Part shown: positions 26,537-36,099 of the stretch, piece after piece
How the letters are laid out: the number at the start of each line of letters is the position of its first letter
Position numbering within the stretch: the stretch's first letter is position 1
Origin: JAGVPT01 sp035505655
GTDB taxonomy: Bacteria > Bacteroidota > Ignavibacteria > UBA10030 > UBA8401
Length of the DNA stretch: 64,000 bases
NCBI GenBank assembly: GCA_035505655.1
Contig: DATJQP010000034.1
Location: 53,095-117,094, forward strand
Direction: 5' to 3'
Program-made: the position numbers and the translations under genes
Notes under the pieces: model-generated
What the model was told of the DNA's origin: nothing
Seen by the model: only the letters and a program-made list of their open reading frames with translations
The model's database searches: none

Positions 26537-27814
26537 ATGAAGACCTTCATCCTCGTCCTGCTCTTCGTTTTTCCGGCCAGCCTATTCGCAGGGACCGGCA
26601 CCGTCCTTTTTCTCACTGTCGACGGCTCAATCAACCCAGCCACCTCGGACTATATTCACGAGGGGATCAAGCACGCGGAAGAGATGAACGCATCCTGCAT
26701 CGTGGTTGAGCTCAATACGCCGGGAGGGCTCCTGAAATCGACCAGGATGATTGTCACCGACTTCCTCACCTCTCAGATTCCGGTAGTCGTCTACGTCTCT
26801 CCGGCCGGCGGGCAGGCCGCTTCCGCGGGTGTCTTCGTCACGCTCGCGGCGAATATCGCCGCGATGGCCCCGGGAACGAACATCGGGGCCGCACATCCGG
26901 TCAATGTCCAGGGAGGCATGGATTCGACGATGGCCGAAAAGGTGACCAATGACGCGGCCGCGTTTATCCGGACGATCTCGGAGAAAAGGCACAAGAACAT
27001 CGGCTGGGCAGAAGAGGCGGTCCGAAAGAGCCTTTCAATCACCGAAACCGAAGCACTGAAGAACAATGTTATCGACTTTATCGCGCGGGGAAGGCGGGAG
27101 CTGCTCGATTCCCTCGACGGGAGAAAAGTGTCGATCGGAGACAGGACGGTCATGCTCGCTACGAGGGGAGCCGCGATCGAATCGCGGGAGATGGGATGGC
27201 ACTACAAGATCCTTGACATCCTCAGCGATCCGAACATCGCGTATCTTTTTATGATGATCGGGATGTACGGCCTCCTCTTCGAGCTCTATAATCCCGGTTC
27301 GATTTTCCCTGGCGTCGCGGGAGCCATTTCGCTCCTCGTGGCGCTTTTCGCGTTCCATACGATTCCCATCAACTACTCAGGGGTGGCTCTCATTGTCCTG
27401 GGGATCATCCTCTTTCTCCTCGAAATCAAAATCAGCAGTTACGGTCTCCTCACCGTTGGGGGGATCATAGCGCTTTTCCTTGGGTCCATTATGCTCATCA
27501 ATACCGATGCGTGGTTCGGTTTCCAGACCGTCTCCCTTGAAGTGATCGTGCCGACCGTCCTCCTTACCGCGGCGTTCTTTGTCTTTGCCGTGGGGGCGGG
27601 GCTCAGAGCCCAGCTCCGACGCCCCATGACGGGGGCGGAAGGTCTTGTCGGAAAATCGGGGCTCGCCATCACGAAATTGGCCCCAGCGGGCCAGGTGAAG
27701 GTCCAGGGAGAAATATGGAATGCGGAAAGCCTTGACGGCACGCTCGCCAAGGATTCACCCGTCGAGGTCGCTGAAGTGAAAGACTTGCTCCTCAAGGTTA
27801 AGAAATCCGTTTAG
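26537..27814 (+). CDS. nfeD: NfeD-family membrane serine protease
   Basis: A 425-residue membrane protease of the long NfeD type. A signal peptide (residues 1-18) is followed by a ClpP-like domain with NTPGGLLKSTRMI and the nucleophile region GGQAASAGVFVTLAAN; the catalytic Lys would lie near KRHKNIGWAEEAVRKSLS. Four or five membrane spans follow (about 235-350) and the C-terminus (about 365-425) is an OB-fold NfeD domain. In archaea the homologue cleaves its partner stomatin, and here a slipin gene follows after 62 bases. The ATG at 26537 is preferred because it gives the signal peptide; an in-frame ATG at 26469 also exists. Confidence 0.9.
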   Translation: MKTFILVLLFVFPASLFAGTGTVLFLTVDGSINPATSDYIHEGIKHAEEMNASCIVVELNTPGGLLKSTRMIVTDFLTSQIPVVVYVSPAGGQAASAGVFVTLAANIAAMAPGTNIGAAHPVNVQGGMDSTMAEKVTNDAAAFIRTISEKRHKNIGWAEEAVRKSLSITETEALKNNVIDFIARGRRELLDSLDGRKVSIGDRTVMLATRGAAIESREMGWHYKILDILSDPNIAYLFMMIGMYGLLFELYNPGSIFPGVAGAISLLVALFAFHTIPINYSGVALIVLGIILFLLEIKISSYGLLTVGGIIALFLGSIMLINTDAWFGFQTVSLEVIVPTVLLTAAFFVFAVGAGLRAQLRRPMTGAEGLVGKSGLAITKLAPAGQVKVQGEIWNAESLDGTLAKDSPVEVAEVKDLLLKVKKSV

Positions 27815-27876
27815 GGCCGGCCTTCAGACAGCGGCCGGCGGCTCAGAACAATACTTTCCAGCAAAAGGAGTCTTCT

Positions 27877-28638
27877 ATGGGTCCTGCAGGACTTTTTCTC
27901 GTCATCCTTATCATATTTGCAGTCATCATCATTTCCAACGCGATCCGGATCCTCACCGAGTATGAGCGGGGGGTCATTTTCCGCCTCGGCAGGATGGTCG
28001 GGGTCAAGGGCCCTGGTCTCATTTTTCTCATTCCGATCGTCGACCGGATGGTCCGCGTCAGCCTCCGTACCGTCGTGCTCGATGTGCCTCCACAGGACAT
28101 CATCACGAAGGACAACGTTTCGATCAAGGTGAACGCCGTCGTTTACTTTCGCGTCGTCCAGCCCGACAAGGCGATTGTGAGCGTGGAAAACTATATCTAT
28201 GCCACATCACAACTTGCCCAGACGACTCTGCGGAGCATCCTGGGTCAGTCTGAACTCGACGAACTCCTCGCCCAAAGGGACAAGATCAACCACGAATTGC
28301 AGGTCATCATCGATCAACACACGGAGCCGTGGGGCATCAAGATTTCGACGGTGGAAGTAAAACAGATCGACCTCCCTCCCGAAATGCAGCGTGCCATGGC
28401 GAAGCAGGCCGAGGCGGAGCGGGAGCGGCGGGCTAAAGTCGTTCATGCGGAAGGAGAGTTACAGGCAAGCCAGAAGCTCGGAGAAGCGGCGGCGATCATC
28501 CAGAAGAATCCGGTGGCCCTCCAATTGCGTTATCTCCAGACGTTGACAGAGGTCGCTTCCGAGAACAACTCCACGACGATATTCCCCTTCCCGATGGAGT
28601 TGCTAACTCCGTTCATCGAGGCGTACAAGAAGAAATAG
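27877..28638 (+). CDS. Slipin/SPFH (band 7) membrane protein
   Basis: A 253-residue stomatin-like protein. One N-terminal hairpin/span (about 3-25), then the SPFH domain with RILTEYERGVIFRLGR, VKGPGLIFLIPIVDR and DNVSIKVNAVVYFRV, and a coiled-coil region with AKQAEAERERRAKVVHAEGE. It is expected to oligomerise on the membrane and to be the substrate or partner of the NfeD protease just upstream. The gene pair is widespread in bacteria and archaea. Confidence 0.92.
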   Translation: MGPAGLFLVILIIFAVIIISNAIRILTEYERGVIFRLGRMVGVKGPGLIFLIPIVDRMVRVSLRTVVLDVPPQDIITKDNVSIKVNAVVYFRVVQPDKAIVSVENYIYATSQLAQTTLRSILGQSELDELLAQRDKINHELQVIIDQHTEPWGIKISTVEVKQIDLPPEMQRAMAKQAEAERERRAKVVHAEGELQASQKLGEAAAIIQKNPVALQLRYLQTLTEVASENNSTTIFPFPMELLTPFIEAYKKK

Positions 28639-28693
28639 CCGGAGGAGGGAATTCTCCGGAAAGAGGCTGAAGGAAGCAGGACGAGGAGTACAG

Positions 28694-28733
28694 AGAAAAG
28701 GGGAACGGGTTTTCGCCCGTTCCCCTTTTTTTA
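28694..28733. terminator. Rho-independent terminator, probably bidirectional
   Basis: A ten-base stem of GGGGAACGGG (28700-28709) and its complement (28716-28725) with a six-base loop, followed by seven T and preceded by four A. It separates the convergent slipin and bacilliredoxin genes. Confidence 0.9.
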
Positions 28734-28745
28734 TTGTCCGATCGT

Positions 28746-29180
28746 TTACGCGCTGATCTTTTCGGTGCGGCAGTGTTCGTCGAATGCGCTCGTCAGGTCG
28801 GCGGCAATCGAGTCCGCATCGCGGTTCTCGATCCGGAAGCGGGGGATGAAATGGACGAGCTCGCCGTCCTTGAAGAGCGCCACCGAGGGGGATGACGGAG
28901 GAATTTGGCCGAACCACTCGCGCGCTCTGGCCGTCGCCTCCATATCCTGCCCCGCGAAAACGCTTGTGAGAACCTCAGGCCTGGCGGGGTGCTGGAGAGC
29001 CTTCGTGATGGCGGGACGCGCTCTGCCGGCAGCGCATCCGCAGACGGAATTGACGACAACGAGAACCGTTCCCTCCTTCTTGTTGAGCACCTCATCGACC
29101 TCCGCAGCGGTGCGCAGTTCGCGGATTCCGATTCGCGTCAACTCATCCCTGAACGGCTGGATCAATACTGGGTCGTACAT
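28746..29180 (-). CDS. Bacilliredoxin (BrxA/BrxB, YphP/YqiW family)
   Basis: A 144-residue thioredoxin-fold protein with the family's CGC active site in NSVCGCAAGRARPA (about residues 49-62). Bacilliredoxins remove bacillithiol from oxidised cysteines, so the organism may use bacillithiol or a related low-molecular-weight thiol. The frame is open 63 codons further upstream, but CGGAG lies a few bases before the ATG at 29180 and MYDPVL is the usual family start. It lies 143 bases downstream of aconitase. Confidence 0.88.
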   Translation of the reverse strand: MYDPVLIQPFRDELTRIGIRELRTAAEVDEVLNKKEGTVLVVVNSVCGCAAGRARPAITKALQHPARPEVLTSVFAGQDMEATARAREWFGQIPPSSPSVALFKDGELVHFIPRFRIENRDADSIAADLTSAFDEHCRTEKISA

Positions 29181-29323
29181 ATGGACTCCGAAGTTTTTGG
29201 AATGTTCAGCTCTTTGCCGGGGATGCTCATCGCGCTTTGTCTCCACCGCCGTCACGCCTGGCGGAGTTCCCGGTGCATTCGTTATAACACCGTCGTACGG
29301 CGATAGGTTTCCGGCCTTCCCAA

Positions 29324-31579
29324 CTACCGGTGTTTCATGGCGTTGAGCGCGCTCCCCGCCTTGAACCACTCGATCTGCCCCTCGTTGAACGTGTGGTTGA
29401 GTTCGATCAAGTGGACGGCTCCGTCACGATGCCTGATCTCGAGTCTTAAGGGAACACCGGGCGCAAAGCTTGTGAGACCGCGAAGCGCAAAAACATCATC
29501 CTCACGGATGAGGTCATAGTCCGCGGAATTTCTGAAGGTCAGTGCAAGCATCCCCTGCTTTTTGAGATTCGTCTCGTGGATCCTGGCAAAGCTCTTGACG
29601 ATGATCGCCCTTCCGCCGAGGAAACGCGGTTCCATGGCAGCATGCTCGCGCGATGATCCTTCGCCGTAGTTTTCATCTCCCACTGCAAGCCACCCTATGC
29701 CCGCCTTTTTGTACTCCCGGGCGACGGCGGAAAACTCTTTCACCTCTCCGCTGATACCGCTTCTCCCCTTCCCCGCCTCACCGCTGAACGCATTGACCGC
29801 TCCGATGAACATATTGTTGGAAATATTATCAAGGTGACCGCGGTACTTGAGCCATTTACCGGCCGGAGAGATGTGATCCGTCGTGCACTTTCCCTTCACC
29901 TTCACGAGAAGGCGAAGGTTCTCAAGGTCCGTCTTTTCCCAGGGCTTGAACGGCTCCAGGACTTGAAGTCTGTCACTCTTTGGATCAACCTTGACCTGCA
30001 AACTTGATCCGTCGGCTGCAGGCTTAACGTAGCCGCCATCTCCCGGCGTGAAACCGCGTTTCGGCAACTCGTCGCCGCGGGGAGGGTCGAGCTTGACGTT
30101 CTCTCCTCTGGAGTTCGCGATCGTGTCGGTGAGAGGATTGAACGTGAGGCGTCCCGCGATGGCGAACGCCGTCACGACCTCCGGGCTCGCGACAAAGGCA
30201 TGCGTGTCCGGGTTCCCGTCGTTGCGCCCGGTGAAATTCCTGTTATAAGATGTGATGATCGAATTCTTCTCCCCCTGTTTCACGTCATGGCGCTTCCACT
30301 GGCCGATGCAGGGCCCGCAGGCGTTGGCAAGGACCATCCCTCCCATCGCGGTAAGAGCGTCGAGCTGTCCGTCCCGCTCGATCGTTGCGCGGATCTGTTC
30401 GCTCCCCGGCGTAATCGTGAATTCCGATTTTGCCTTCAGGCCTTTTTCGGACGCTTGTCGCGCGACGGAAGCGGCCCGCTCGATATCTTCGTAGGATGAA
30501 TTCGTGCAGCTTCCGATGAGAGCGACCTTCAGCTCCTCGGGATAGTTGTTCTTCCGGACCGCCTCCGCGAATTTCGATATCGGCCAGGCCAGGTCGGGAG
30601 TAAAAGGACCGTTGACGTGCGGTTCAAGCGCGCTGAGGTCTATCTCGATGACACGGTCGTAGAATTCTGCCGGGCGGGCAAGCACCTCATTGTCCGGGAC
30701 GAGATCTTCAGCGACTTTTTCCGCGGCGACGGCGATTTCCGTCCTGCCGGTCGCGCGAAGGTAGTCTGCCATCCGGGAATCGAAGGGAAAGAGGGAGGTC
30801 GTGGCACCGATCTCCGCTCCCATGTTGCAAATCGTACCCTTCCCGGTACAGGAGATTGATCTTGTTCCTTCGCCGAAGTACTCGACGATCGCGCCGGTTC
30901 CCCCCTTCACCGTGAGAATGCCCGCGACCTTAAGAATGACATCCTTCGCCGAGGTCCATCCATTGAGCGTCCCCGAGAGTTTCACGCCGATGATGTTGGG
31001 AAACTTCAGCTCCCACGGCATCCCCGCCATGACGTCCACCGCATCGGCTCCCCCAACCCCGATGGCGATCATCCCCAGGCCCCCCGCATTCGGAGTATGA
31101 GAGTCGGTTCCAATCATCATTCCGCCGGGAAAAGCATAATTCTCAAGGACGACCTGATGGATGATCCCCGCTCCCGGCTTCCAGAAACCGATGCCGTACT
31201 TGTTCGAGACGCTCGCCAGAAACTCGTACACCTCCTTGTTGTCCTCGCTTGCCCGGAGCAAATCGCCCTTGGCGCCAATCTGCGCCTGGATCAGATGATC
31301 GCAGTGGACCGTGGAGGGTACTGCCACCTTCTTCCTTCCGGCCGACATAAACTGAAGGAGAGCCATTTGTGCGGTCGCGTCCTGCATCGCCACTCTGTCC
31401 GGCGCGAAGTCGACATACGACTTGCTCCGTTGGGCCGACGCCGACGGTGCAACGAAGTAGTGGGCGTAGAGAATCTTCTCGGTCAGGGTAAGGGGACGTC
31501 CAACCAATTTCCTGGCCCGGCGAATCTTCTCCGGCAGAGCGGCATAGACATTCCTGATCAACTCAAGGTCGAATACCAT
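29324..31579 (-). CDS. acn: Aconitate hydratase
   Basis: TCA-cycle enzyme of 751 residues converting citrate to isocitrate; its size matches the mitochondrial-type aconitases rather than the 890-residue AcnA. Cluster ligands are in GSCTNSSYED and the CGPC of ACGPCIGQWKR; TDSHTPNAGG and EGSSREHAAMEPR are also characteristic. The start ATG at 31579 has AAGGAA about 11 bases upstream. The promoter region, shared with clpS, contains an inverted repeat over the -10. Succinate dehydrogenase in the same window supports an oxidative TCA cycle. Confidence 0.95.
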   Translation of the reverse strand: MVFDLELIRNVYAALPEKIRRARKLVGRPLTLTEKILYAHYFVAPSASAQRSKSYVDFAPDRVAMQDATAQMALLQFMSAGRKKVAVPSTVHCDHLIQAQIGAKGDLLRASEDNKEVYEFLASVSNKYGIGFWKPGAGIIHQVVLENYAFPGGMMIGTDSHTPNAGGLGMIAIGVGGADAVDVMAGMPWELKFPNIIGVKLSGTLNGWTSAKDVILKVAGILTVKGGTGAIVEYFGEGTRSISCTGKGTICNMGAEIGATTSLFPFDSRMADYLRATGRTEIAVAAEKVAEDLVPDNEVLARPAEFYDRVIEIDLSALEPHVNGPFTPDLAWPISKFAEAVRKNNYPEELKVALIGSCTNSSYEDIERAASVARQASEKGLKAKSEFTITPGSEQIRATIERDGQLDALTAMGGMVLANACGPCIGQWKRHDVKQGEKNSIITSYNRNFTGRNDGNPDTHAFVASPEVVTAFAIAGRLTFNPLTDTIANSRGENVKLDPPRGDELPKRGFTPGDGGYVKPAADGSSLQVKVDPKSDRLQVLEPFKPWEKTDLENLRLLVKVKGKCTTDHISPAGKWLKYRGHLDNISNNMFIGAVNAFSGEAGKGRSGISGEVKEFSAVAREYKKAGIGWLAVGDENYGEGSSREHAAMEPRFLGGRAIIVKSFARIHETNLKKQGMLALTFRNSADYDLIREDDVFALRGLTSFAPGVPLRLEIRHRDGAVHLIELNHTFNEGQIEWFKAGSALNAMKHR

Positions 31580-31620
31580 GGCAACGTTTCCTTCACGCTT
31601 CGGGTGGATGGCAAAATTCC

Positions 31621-31636
31621 TTCATAAATATATGAA
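31621..31636. promoter_or_regulatory. Inverted repeat over the aconitase promoter
   Basis: TTCATA-N4-TATGAA spans 31621-31636 and covers the probable -10 of the aconitase promoter. It could be a repressor operator; an AT-rich coincidence is possible. Confidence 0.4.
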
Positions 31637-31655
31637 TCCCCGCATCCTTTCGCAA
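31627..31655 (-). promoter_or_regulatory. Probable promoter of aconitase
   Basis: On the minus strand TTGCGA (31655-31650) and TATATT (31632-31627) are 17 bases apart. Start would be near 31620, about 40 bases before the ATG. Confidence 0.6.
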
Positions 31656-31664
31656 CAGAGTGCC

Positions 31665-31693
31665 TTGCACGGCAGCGGTTTTTTCGTTACTTT
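31665..31693 (+). promoter_or_regulatory. Probable promoter of clpS
   Basis: TTGCAC (31665-31670) and TACTTT (31688-31693) are separated by 17 bases; the ATG of clpS follows at 31721. Confidence 0.45.
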
Positions 31694-31720
31694 TCATCGA
31701 TTCCTGATTGCGAGACGAGC

Positions 31721-32011
31721 ATGAGTGAATTGTCGCACCCGGACTCCGACGTCCTTGAAGATGTGACCGAGGAGACGAAGATCAAAGAGCCGGTCCGCGC
31801 GATCCTTTTCAACGACGAGGTGCACACCTTCGAAGAAGTCATTGCGCAACTCATCAAGGCGCTTCGATGCGACAGGAAGAAAGCCGAGACCCTCACGTGG
31901 GAGGTCCACAACACCGGCAGGTCGTGCGTCTACACGGGGGAGCTCAGCCGCTGTCTGGAAATAACACGAGTCCTGGAAGAGATCGAGCTGATGACCCAAA
32001 TTGAAATGTGA
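31721..32011 (+). CDS. clpS: ATP-dependent Clp protease adaptor ClpS
   Basis: A 96-residue adaptor that delivers N-degron substrates to ClpAP. An unstructured N-terminal tail (residues 1-24) is followed by RAILFNDEVHTFEEVIAQLIKAL and TWEVHNTGRSCVYTG, which contain the Asn/Asp and His residues of the N-degron pocket. No clpA gene is present in the window. The TGA stop overlaps a possible GTG start of the next gene. Confidence 0.9.
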   Translation: MSELSHPDSDVLEDVTEETKIKEPVRAILFNDEVHTFEEVIAQLIKALRCDRKKAETLTWEVHNTGRSCVYTGELSRCLEITRVLEEIELMTQIEM

Positions 32012-32025
32012 ACTCCGAGAACCTT

Positions 32026-33219
32026 ATGAACCGAACAATCCTCCGCCTTCTCTTTGTCTTCGCCTTCGGCGCGACGTCCGCATGCGCCGGCGAGCTCATC
32101 GATTTTCGTGATACAACGACGTCGTGGTCCGATGTCCGCGCTCTTGCATCGAACGAGCACAAGCTCATCCTCATCGATGCCTACACCGACTGGTGCAGTT
32201 GGTGCAAGGTGATGGACAGGGAGACCTTCACCGATACCGCCGTCGCGAAATTCATCAACGATCGGTTCGTGCCGGTTCGATATGAGATGGAGACAGGGTT
32301 CGGCGCGATCATGGCGGCAAAATACAGGGTGAACGGATTTCCCACCTTCCTTATTTTCACTCCGGACGGGAAGCTCGTTTACCGGATTCTTGGGTACCTG
32401 AAACCCAAGGAGTACCTCGACGAACTGTCGAATGCGCTCAACCCTGGAAAACAGGAACATCTGACGGGGATCTCTCCGGATCTCGAGCCAGGCTTCCCGC
32501 GGTTTTACCTCCAGTCCTTTCTCAAAAAGGGGGTCCGGAAACGACCCGACACTTCAGTGGTCCTGGCATTTCTGGGCGAGCGGGCTGACCTGAGCAGTGA
32601 AATTGCCTGGTCCGTTATGTTTCGATTTTCCTACCTGCTCACGCAGCCGTACAAGGATTACTTTTTCAAGAATTACGACCGGCTGAAAAGCCTCTATGGC
32701 GCGAACGATGTCGGAAGCGTCGCCTCCACCTTCCTCGCCGCCGACCTCAACGCGGCAATTAAGGCCAACGACCCGGGCAAGCTCGAGGAGGTCATTGCCT
32801 CCTCGGCCCGCTATCTCAATGAACCCGAAGGAGACCTGCGTCTCGCCTACACGCTCAGGTTCGATCAGGAGACGGAGCGCTGGAAGGCTTATGCAGGTCT
32901 CATCGACAGCACAAGGAAGTCCGCGAACCCGCCCGATCCGAACGTCATCAACAATTACAGCTGGGCGATCTACGAGCACTGTCCCGACAAAGAGATCGTG
33001 TCAAGGGCTGTCGTCTGGATGAGCGAGGCCGTCGTCCAGAGCCCTTCCTACATGCTCCTCGACACTTACGCGGCGCTCCTCTACAAGAGCGGCGACCTCA
33101 AGAAGGCGAAGGAGTACGCGGAGACCGCAATCGAAGCCGGGAAAAAGGAAAAACAGGATTTCCAGGAAACCCAGGAACTTCTTAAGAATATCAATGCTGC
33201 AATCGAAAAGAAGCTGTAG
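32026..33219 (+). CDS. Exported thioredoxin-like protein with helical repeat tail
   Basis: A 397-residue protein with a signal peptide (residues 1-22, ...SACAG) and a thioredoxin-like domain of the Thioredoxin_7/DUF255 type with active-site motif DWCSWCKVMD and the cis-proline segment GFPTFLIF. The C-terminal half (about 150-397) is helical and ends in a TPR-like unit (YKSGDLKKAKEYAETAIEAG). It probably acts on periplasmic thiols. An upstream GTG at 32008 would overlap the clpS stop as GTGA and allow coupling; I prefer the ATG at 32026 because it gives a clean signal peptide. The gene ends six bases before alaS. Confidence 0.82.
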   Translation: MNRTILRLLFVFAFGATSACAGELIDFRDTTTSWSDVRALASNEHKLILIDAYTDWCSWCKVMDRETFTDTAVAKFINDRFVPVRYEMETGFGAIMAAKYRVNGFPTFLIFTPDGKLVYRILGYLKPKEYLDELSNALNPGKQEHLTGISPDLEPGFPRFYLQSFLKKGVRKRPDTSVVLAFLGERADLSSEIAWSVMFRFSYLLTQPYKDYFFKNYDRLKSLYGANDVGSVASTFLAADLNAAIKANDPGKLEEVIASSARYLNEPEGDLRLAYTLRFDQETERWKAYAGLIDSTRKSANPPDPNVINNYSWAIYEHCPDKEIVSRAVVWMSEAVVQSPSYMLLDTYAALLYKSGDLKKAKEYAETAIEAGKKEKQDFQETQELLKNINAAIEKKL

Positions 33220-33225
33220 GCGTTG

Positions 33226-36045
33226 ATGACCTCACGGGAAATTCGACAATCATTCCTCGATTTTTTTGCCTCTAAGCAGCATCGCATCATTGCGAGCGCC
33301 CCCGTCATTCCCCACGGCGATCCGACACTCCTCTTCACCAACGCCGGGATGAACCAGTTCAAGGAGGTCTTTCTCGGGACGGGGAAGCGCGACTACACCC
33401 GCGTCGCCGACACTCAGAAGTGCATCCGGGTCAGCGGTAAACACAATGATCTTGAGGAGGTTGGACGGGATACGTATCACCACACCTTCTTCGAGATGCT
33501 CGGTAATTGGTCCTTTGGGGACTACTACAAACCCGAGGCGATTGCCTGGGCATGGGAGCTTCTCACCGACGTGTGGAAATTGCCCAAGCAGCGTCTCTGG
33601 GCAACCGTGTACAGGACTGACGACGAGGCCTTTGAGCTCTGGAAGAGCGTCACGGACATCGACCATTCCCACATTCTGCGGTTTGACGAGAAAGATAATT
33701 TCTGGGAGATGGGAGAGACCGGTCCGTGCGGCCCCTGTTCGGAAATCCACATCGACCTGACCCCATCGGCAAATGCCTCCGCCTCGCTCGTGAATGCCGG
33801 CAATCCGCAGCTGATCGAAATCTGGAACCTTGTGTTCATCCAGCATAACCGTACCGCCACTGGCCGGCTCGAGAATTTGCCGACGAAGCATGTCGACACG
33901 GGGATGGGATTTGAGCGGGTGTGCTCCGTGATGAACGCGATGGACTCGGGCTTCAGGCGGCCGGCGTCGAACTATGACTCGGACGTTTTCACCCCGATCA
34001 TTTCGAGGATTTCCGAAATCTCCGGGCGGAAGTACGGTGCAGGGGGCGAAGCCGATATCGCGATGCGGGTGATCGCGGACCACATCCGGGCGCTGACGTT
34101 TGCGATCGCCGACGGAGCGCTTCCGGCGAACGAGGGGCGGGGATATGTGTTGCGGAGAATTCTCCGAAGAGGGGCGAGGTTCGGCAGAAACCTCGGCCTC
34201 CACGAACCATTCCTCTACAAACTTGTCGCGACGCTCGTCTCGACAATGTCGCATGTCTTCCCAGAAATCAAGGAGCACCAGCAGCATATCGAACGTGTGG
34301 TGAAGGGAGAAGAAGAAAGCTTCAACCAGACGCTCGACCGGGGACTTGAGATTTTCGAGGAGGCGGCGAAGCGGGCGCAGGGATTGCATTCAACGACAAT
34401 CAGCGGCGAGGATGCGTTCAGACTCTACGATACATTCGGGTTCCCTCCCGACCTCACTCTCCTTCTGGCCCGCGAACGCGGGATGAGCGTTGATGAGAAA
34501 GTATTCGGGAGCCTCATGGACCGTCAGCGAGAGCGGTCGAGAGAATCCCGAGAGGCTGAGGCCGAGACGCATATCTCTGGCTCGAAAGACCGAATACGGG
34601 ATCTCATTAAAGAGGGGACCGAGGAGAAGTTTCGGTTCGACGGCTACGACCTTTATGAGGAGGAGGTGGAGGTTCAATCGGCCGTCGAGAACATCGTCTT
34701 TGCCCTCAACACGCCGTTCTATGCCGAGTCGGGAGGTCAGGTGGGTGACACCGGCCGGCTCACGATTCCCGGGCATCAGTTGAAGGTCATCGACACTCAA
34801 AAATCGGGAAAAGTCAACGTCCACATCCTTGCCTCTCCCTTCGAGTGGCCGCGCGACATCGGCAAGGCCTTCGCATCGATCGATGTTCCCCGCCGTCTCG
34901 CTATCATGCGAAATCACACCGCGACTCATCTCCTCCATGCAGCACTGCGGCAGGTGCTCGGGGCCCATGTCCACCAGGCCGGATCCCTCGTCGCCCCCGA
35001 TCATCTCCGTTTCGACTTCGCTCATTTTGCCAGGGTGTCGGAGGCCGAGCTCTCGGAGATAGAAAATATCGTGAACGAGAGGATACGTGAGAACATCCGG
35101 CTCCTGCATCACCGGGACATCCCCTTCGCCGAGGCACAGAAAATGGGAGCCCTGATGTTCTTCGGAGATAAGTACGGCGACAAGGTCAATGTCGTGCAGT
35201 TCGGGGAATTCAGCAAGGAGTTTTGCGGCGGGACACACGTGAAGTCGACCGGCGAAATAGGGTTTTTCAAGATTCGTTCCGAATCGAGCAGCGCCAGCGG
35301 AGTCCGGAGAATCGATGCGGTAACCGACGACTTCGCGGCGGAATATCTCAGGATTCAGGGGAAGACGTACGACGAACGGGTCGAGTATGCCCACAGTCTG
35401 GCCGCCGAAATCTTGAAGCTTTGGGAGAGCCTTCCGGCCGATCAAAACGAAAACCTCCCCATGACGCGGGACGCGGTTTCGAGACTCGACCGTGGGCTCT
35501 CCAGGTTTGAGGATGCGACCGAAAAAGGAGAGGTCGCCGGAACAGGACGGCTCGGTCCGCTGTTCGAAGGTCTTCAGAGGAAATTCCATGAACTCGAGGA
35601 CCGGATCCTTCGGCTTTCGGAAATGAAGAAGGCTCTGGAAAAAGCCGCCGCAAAACATCATCTGGATTCGGCTCTTTCGGATATCGACGAACTTGTGCGG
35701 AAGGGCATCCCGGTAGACGGATTCAAAATTGTCGCATCTTCGGTTCAGGCCGGCGACATGGAGGCGCTGAAGTCGATCGGTGACACCCTCAGGGCCAGGA
35801 TTGGAAGCGGTGTAGGACTCCTCGCCGCCGTCATCGAACAGAAGATCGCGCTCGTCTGCGTCGTCAGCGACGATCTCATCAAGTCAAAGAATATTCAGGC
35901 GGGGAAAATCGTCGCTGCGGTCGCGAAAGTCGTAGGCGGCGGAGGGGGCGGCAAGCCACACCTTGCGACGGCCGGAGGGAAGGATGTCTCCCGGCTCGAT
36001 GAGGCGCTGAAGAGCTTGGAGGGAGTCGTGAGGGGAATGCTTTAA
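33226..36045 (+). CDS. alaS: Alanyl-tRNA synthetase
   Basis: A 939-residue class II synthetase charging tRNA-Ala. The catalytic core is at the N-terminus (FLDFFASKQHRI, PTLLFTNAGMNQFK, CIRVSGKHNDLEEVG). The editing domain has the zinc ligands NHTATHLLH and CGGTH, and the C-terminal domain ends with GGGGGGKPHLATAGG. It is longer than the E. coli enzyme (875), mainly through an extra charged helical stretch at about 715-790. A TTG precedes the ATG at 33226 by one codon. Confidence 0.96.
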   Translation: MTSREIRQSFLDFFASKQHRIIASAPVIPHGDPTLLFTNAGMNQFKEVFLGTGKRDYTRVADTQKCIRVSGKHNDLEEVGRDTYHHTFFEMLGNWSFGDYYKPEAIAWAWELLTDVWKLPKQRLWATVYRTDDEAFELWKSVTDIDHSHILRFDEKDNFWEMGETGPCGPCSEIHIDLTPSANASASLVNAGNPQLIEIWNLVFIQHNRTATGRLENLPTKHVDTGMGFERVCSVMNAMDSGFRRPASNYDSDVFTPIISRISEISGRKYGAGGEADIAMRVIADHIRALTFAIADGALPANEGRGYVLRRILRRGARFGRNLGLHEPFLYKLVATLVSTMSHVFPEIKEHQQHIERVVKGEEESFNQTLDRGLEIFEEAAKRAQGLHSTTISGEDAFRLYDTFGFPPDLTLLLARERGMSVDEKVFGSLMDRQRERSRESREAEAETHISGSKDRIRDLIKEGTEEKFRFDGYDLYEEEVEVQSAVENIVFALNTPFYAESGGQVGDTGRLTIPGHQLKVIDTQKSGKVNVHILASPFEWPRDIGKAFASIDVPRRLAIMRNHTATHLLHAALRQVLGAHVHQAGSLVAPDHLRFDFAHFARVSEAELSEIENIVNERIRENIRLLHHRDIPFAEAQKMGALMFFGDKYGDKVNVVQFGEFSKEFCGGTHVKSTGEIGFFKIRSESSSASGVRRIDAVTDDFAAEYLRIQGKTYDERVEYAHSLAAEILKLWESLPADQNENLPMTRDAVSRLDRGLSRFEDATEKGEVAGTGRLGPLFEGLQRKFHELEDRILRLSEMKKALEKAAAKHHLDSALSDIDELVRKGIPVDGFKIVASSVQAGDMEALKSIGDTLRARIGSGVGLLAAVIEQKIALVCVVSDDLIKSKNIQAGKIVAAVAKVVGGGGGGKPHLATAGGKDVSRLDEALKSLEGVVRGML

Positions 36046-36099
36046 TACGAGGCGGACGTCCCAGGATGCCCGCTCTCGGAACAACTGAAAGAAGCTACG

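Noticed and set aside
27815..27876. GGCCGGCC-rich inverted repeat between nfeD and the slipin gene
   Set aside because: The stem is GC-rich but lacks a T run, and the two genes are expected to be co-transcribed.
34390..35661. 423-codon open frame on the minus strand
   Set aside because: Antisense to alaS. Long antisense frames recur here because stop codons are rare in the opposite frame of GC-rich genes.
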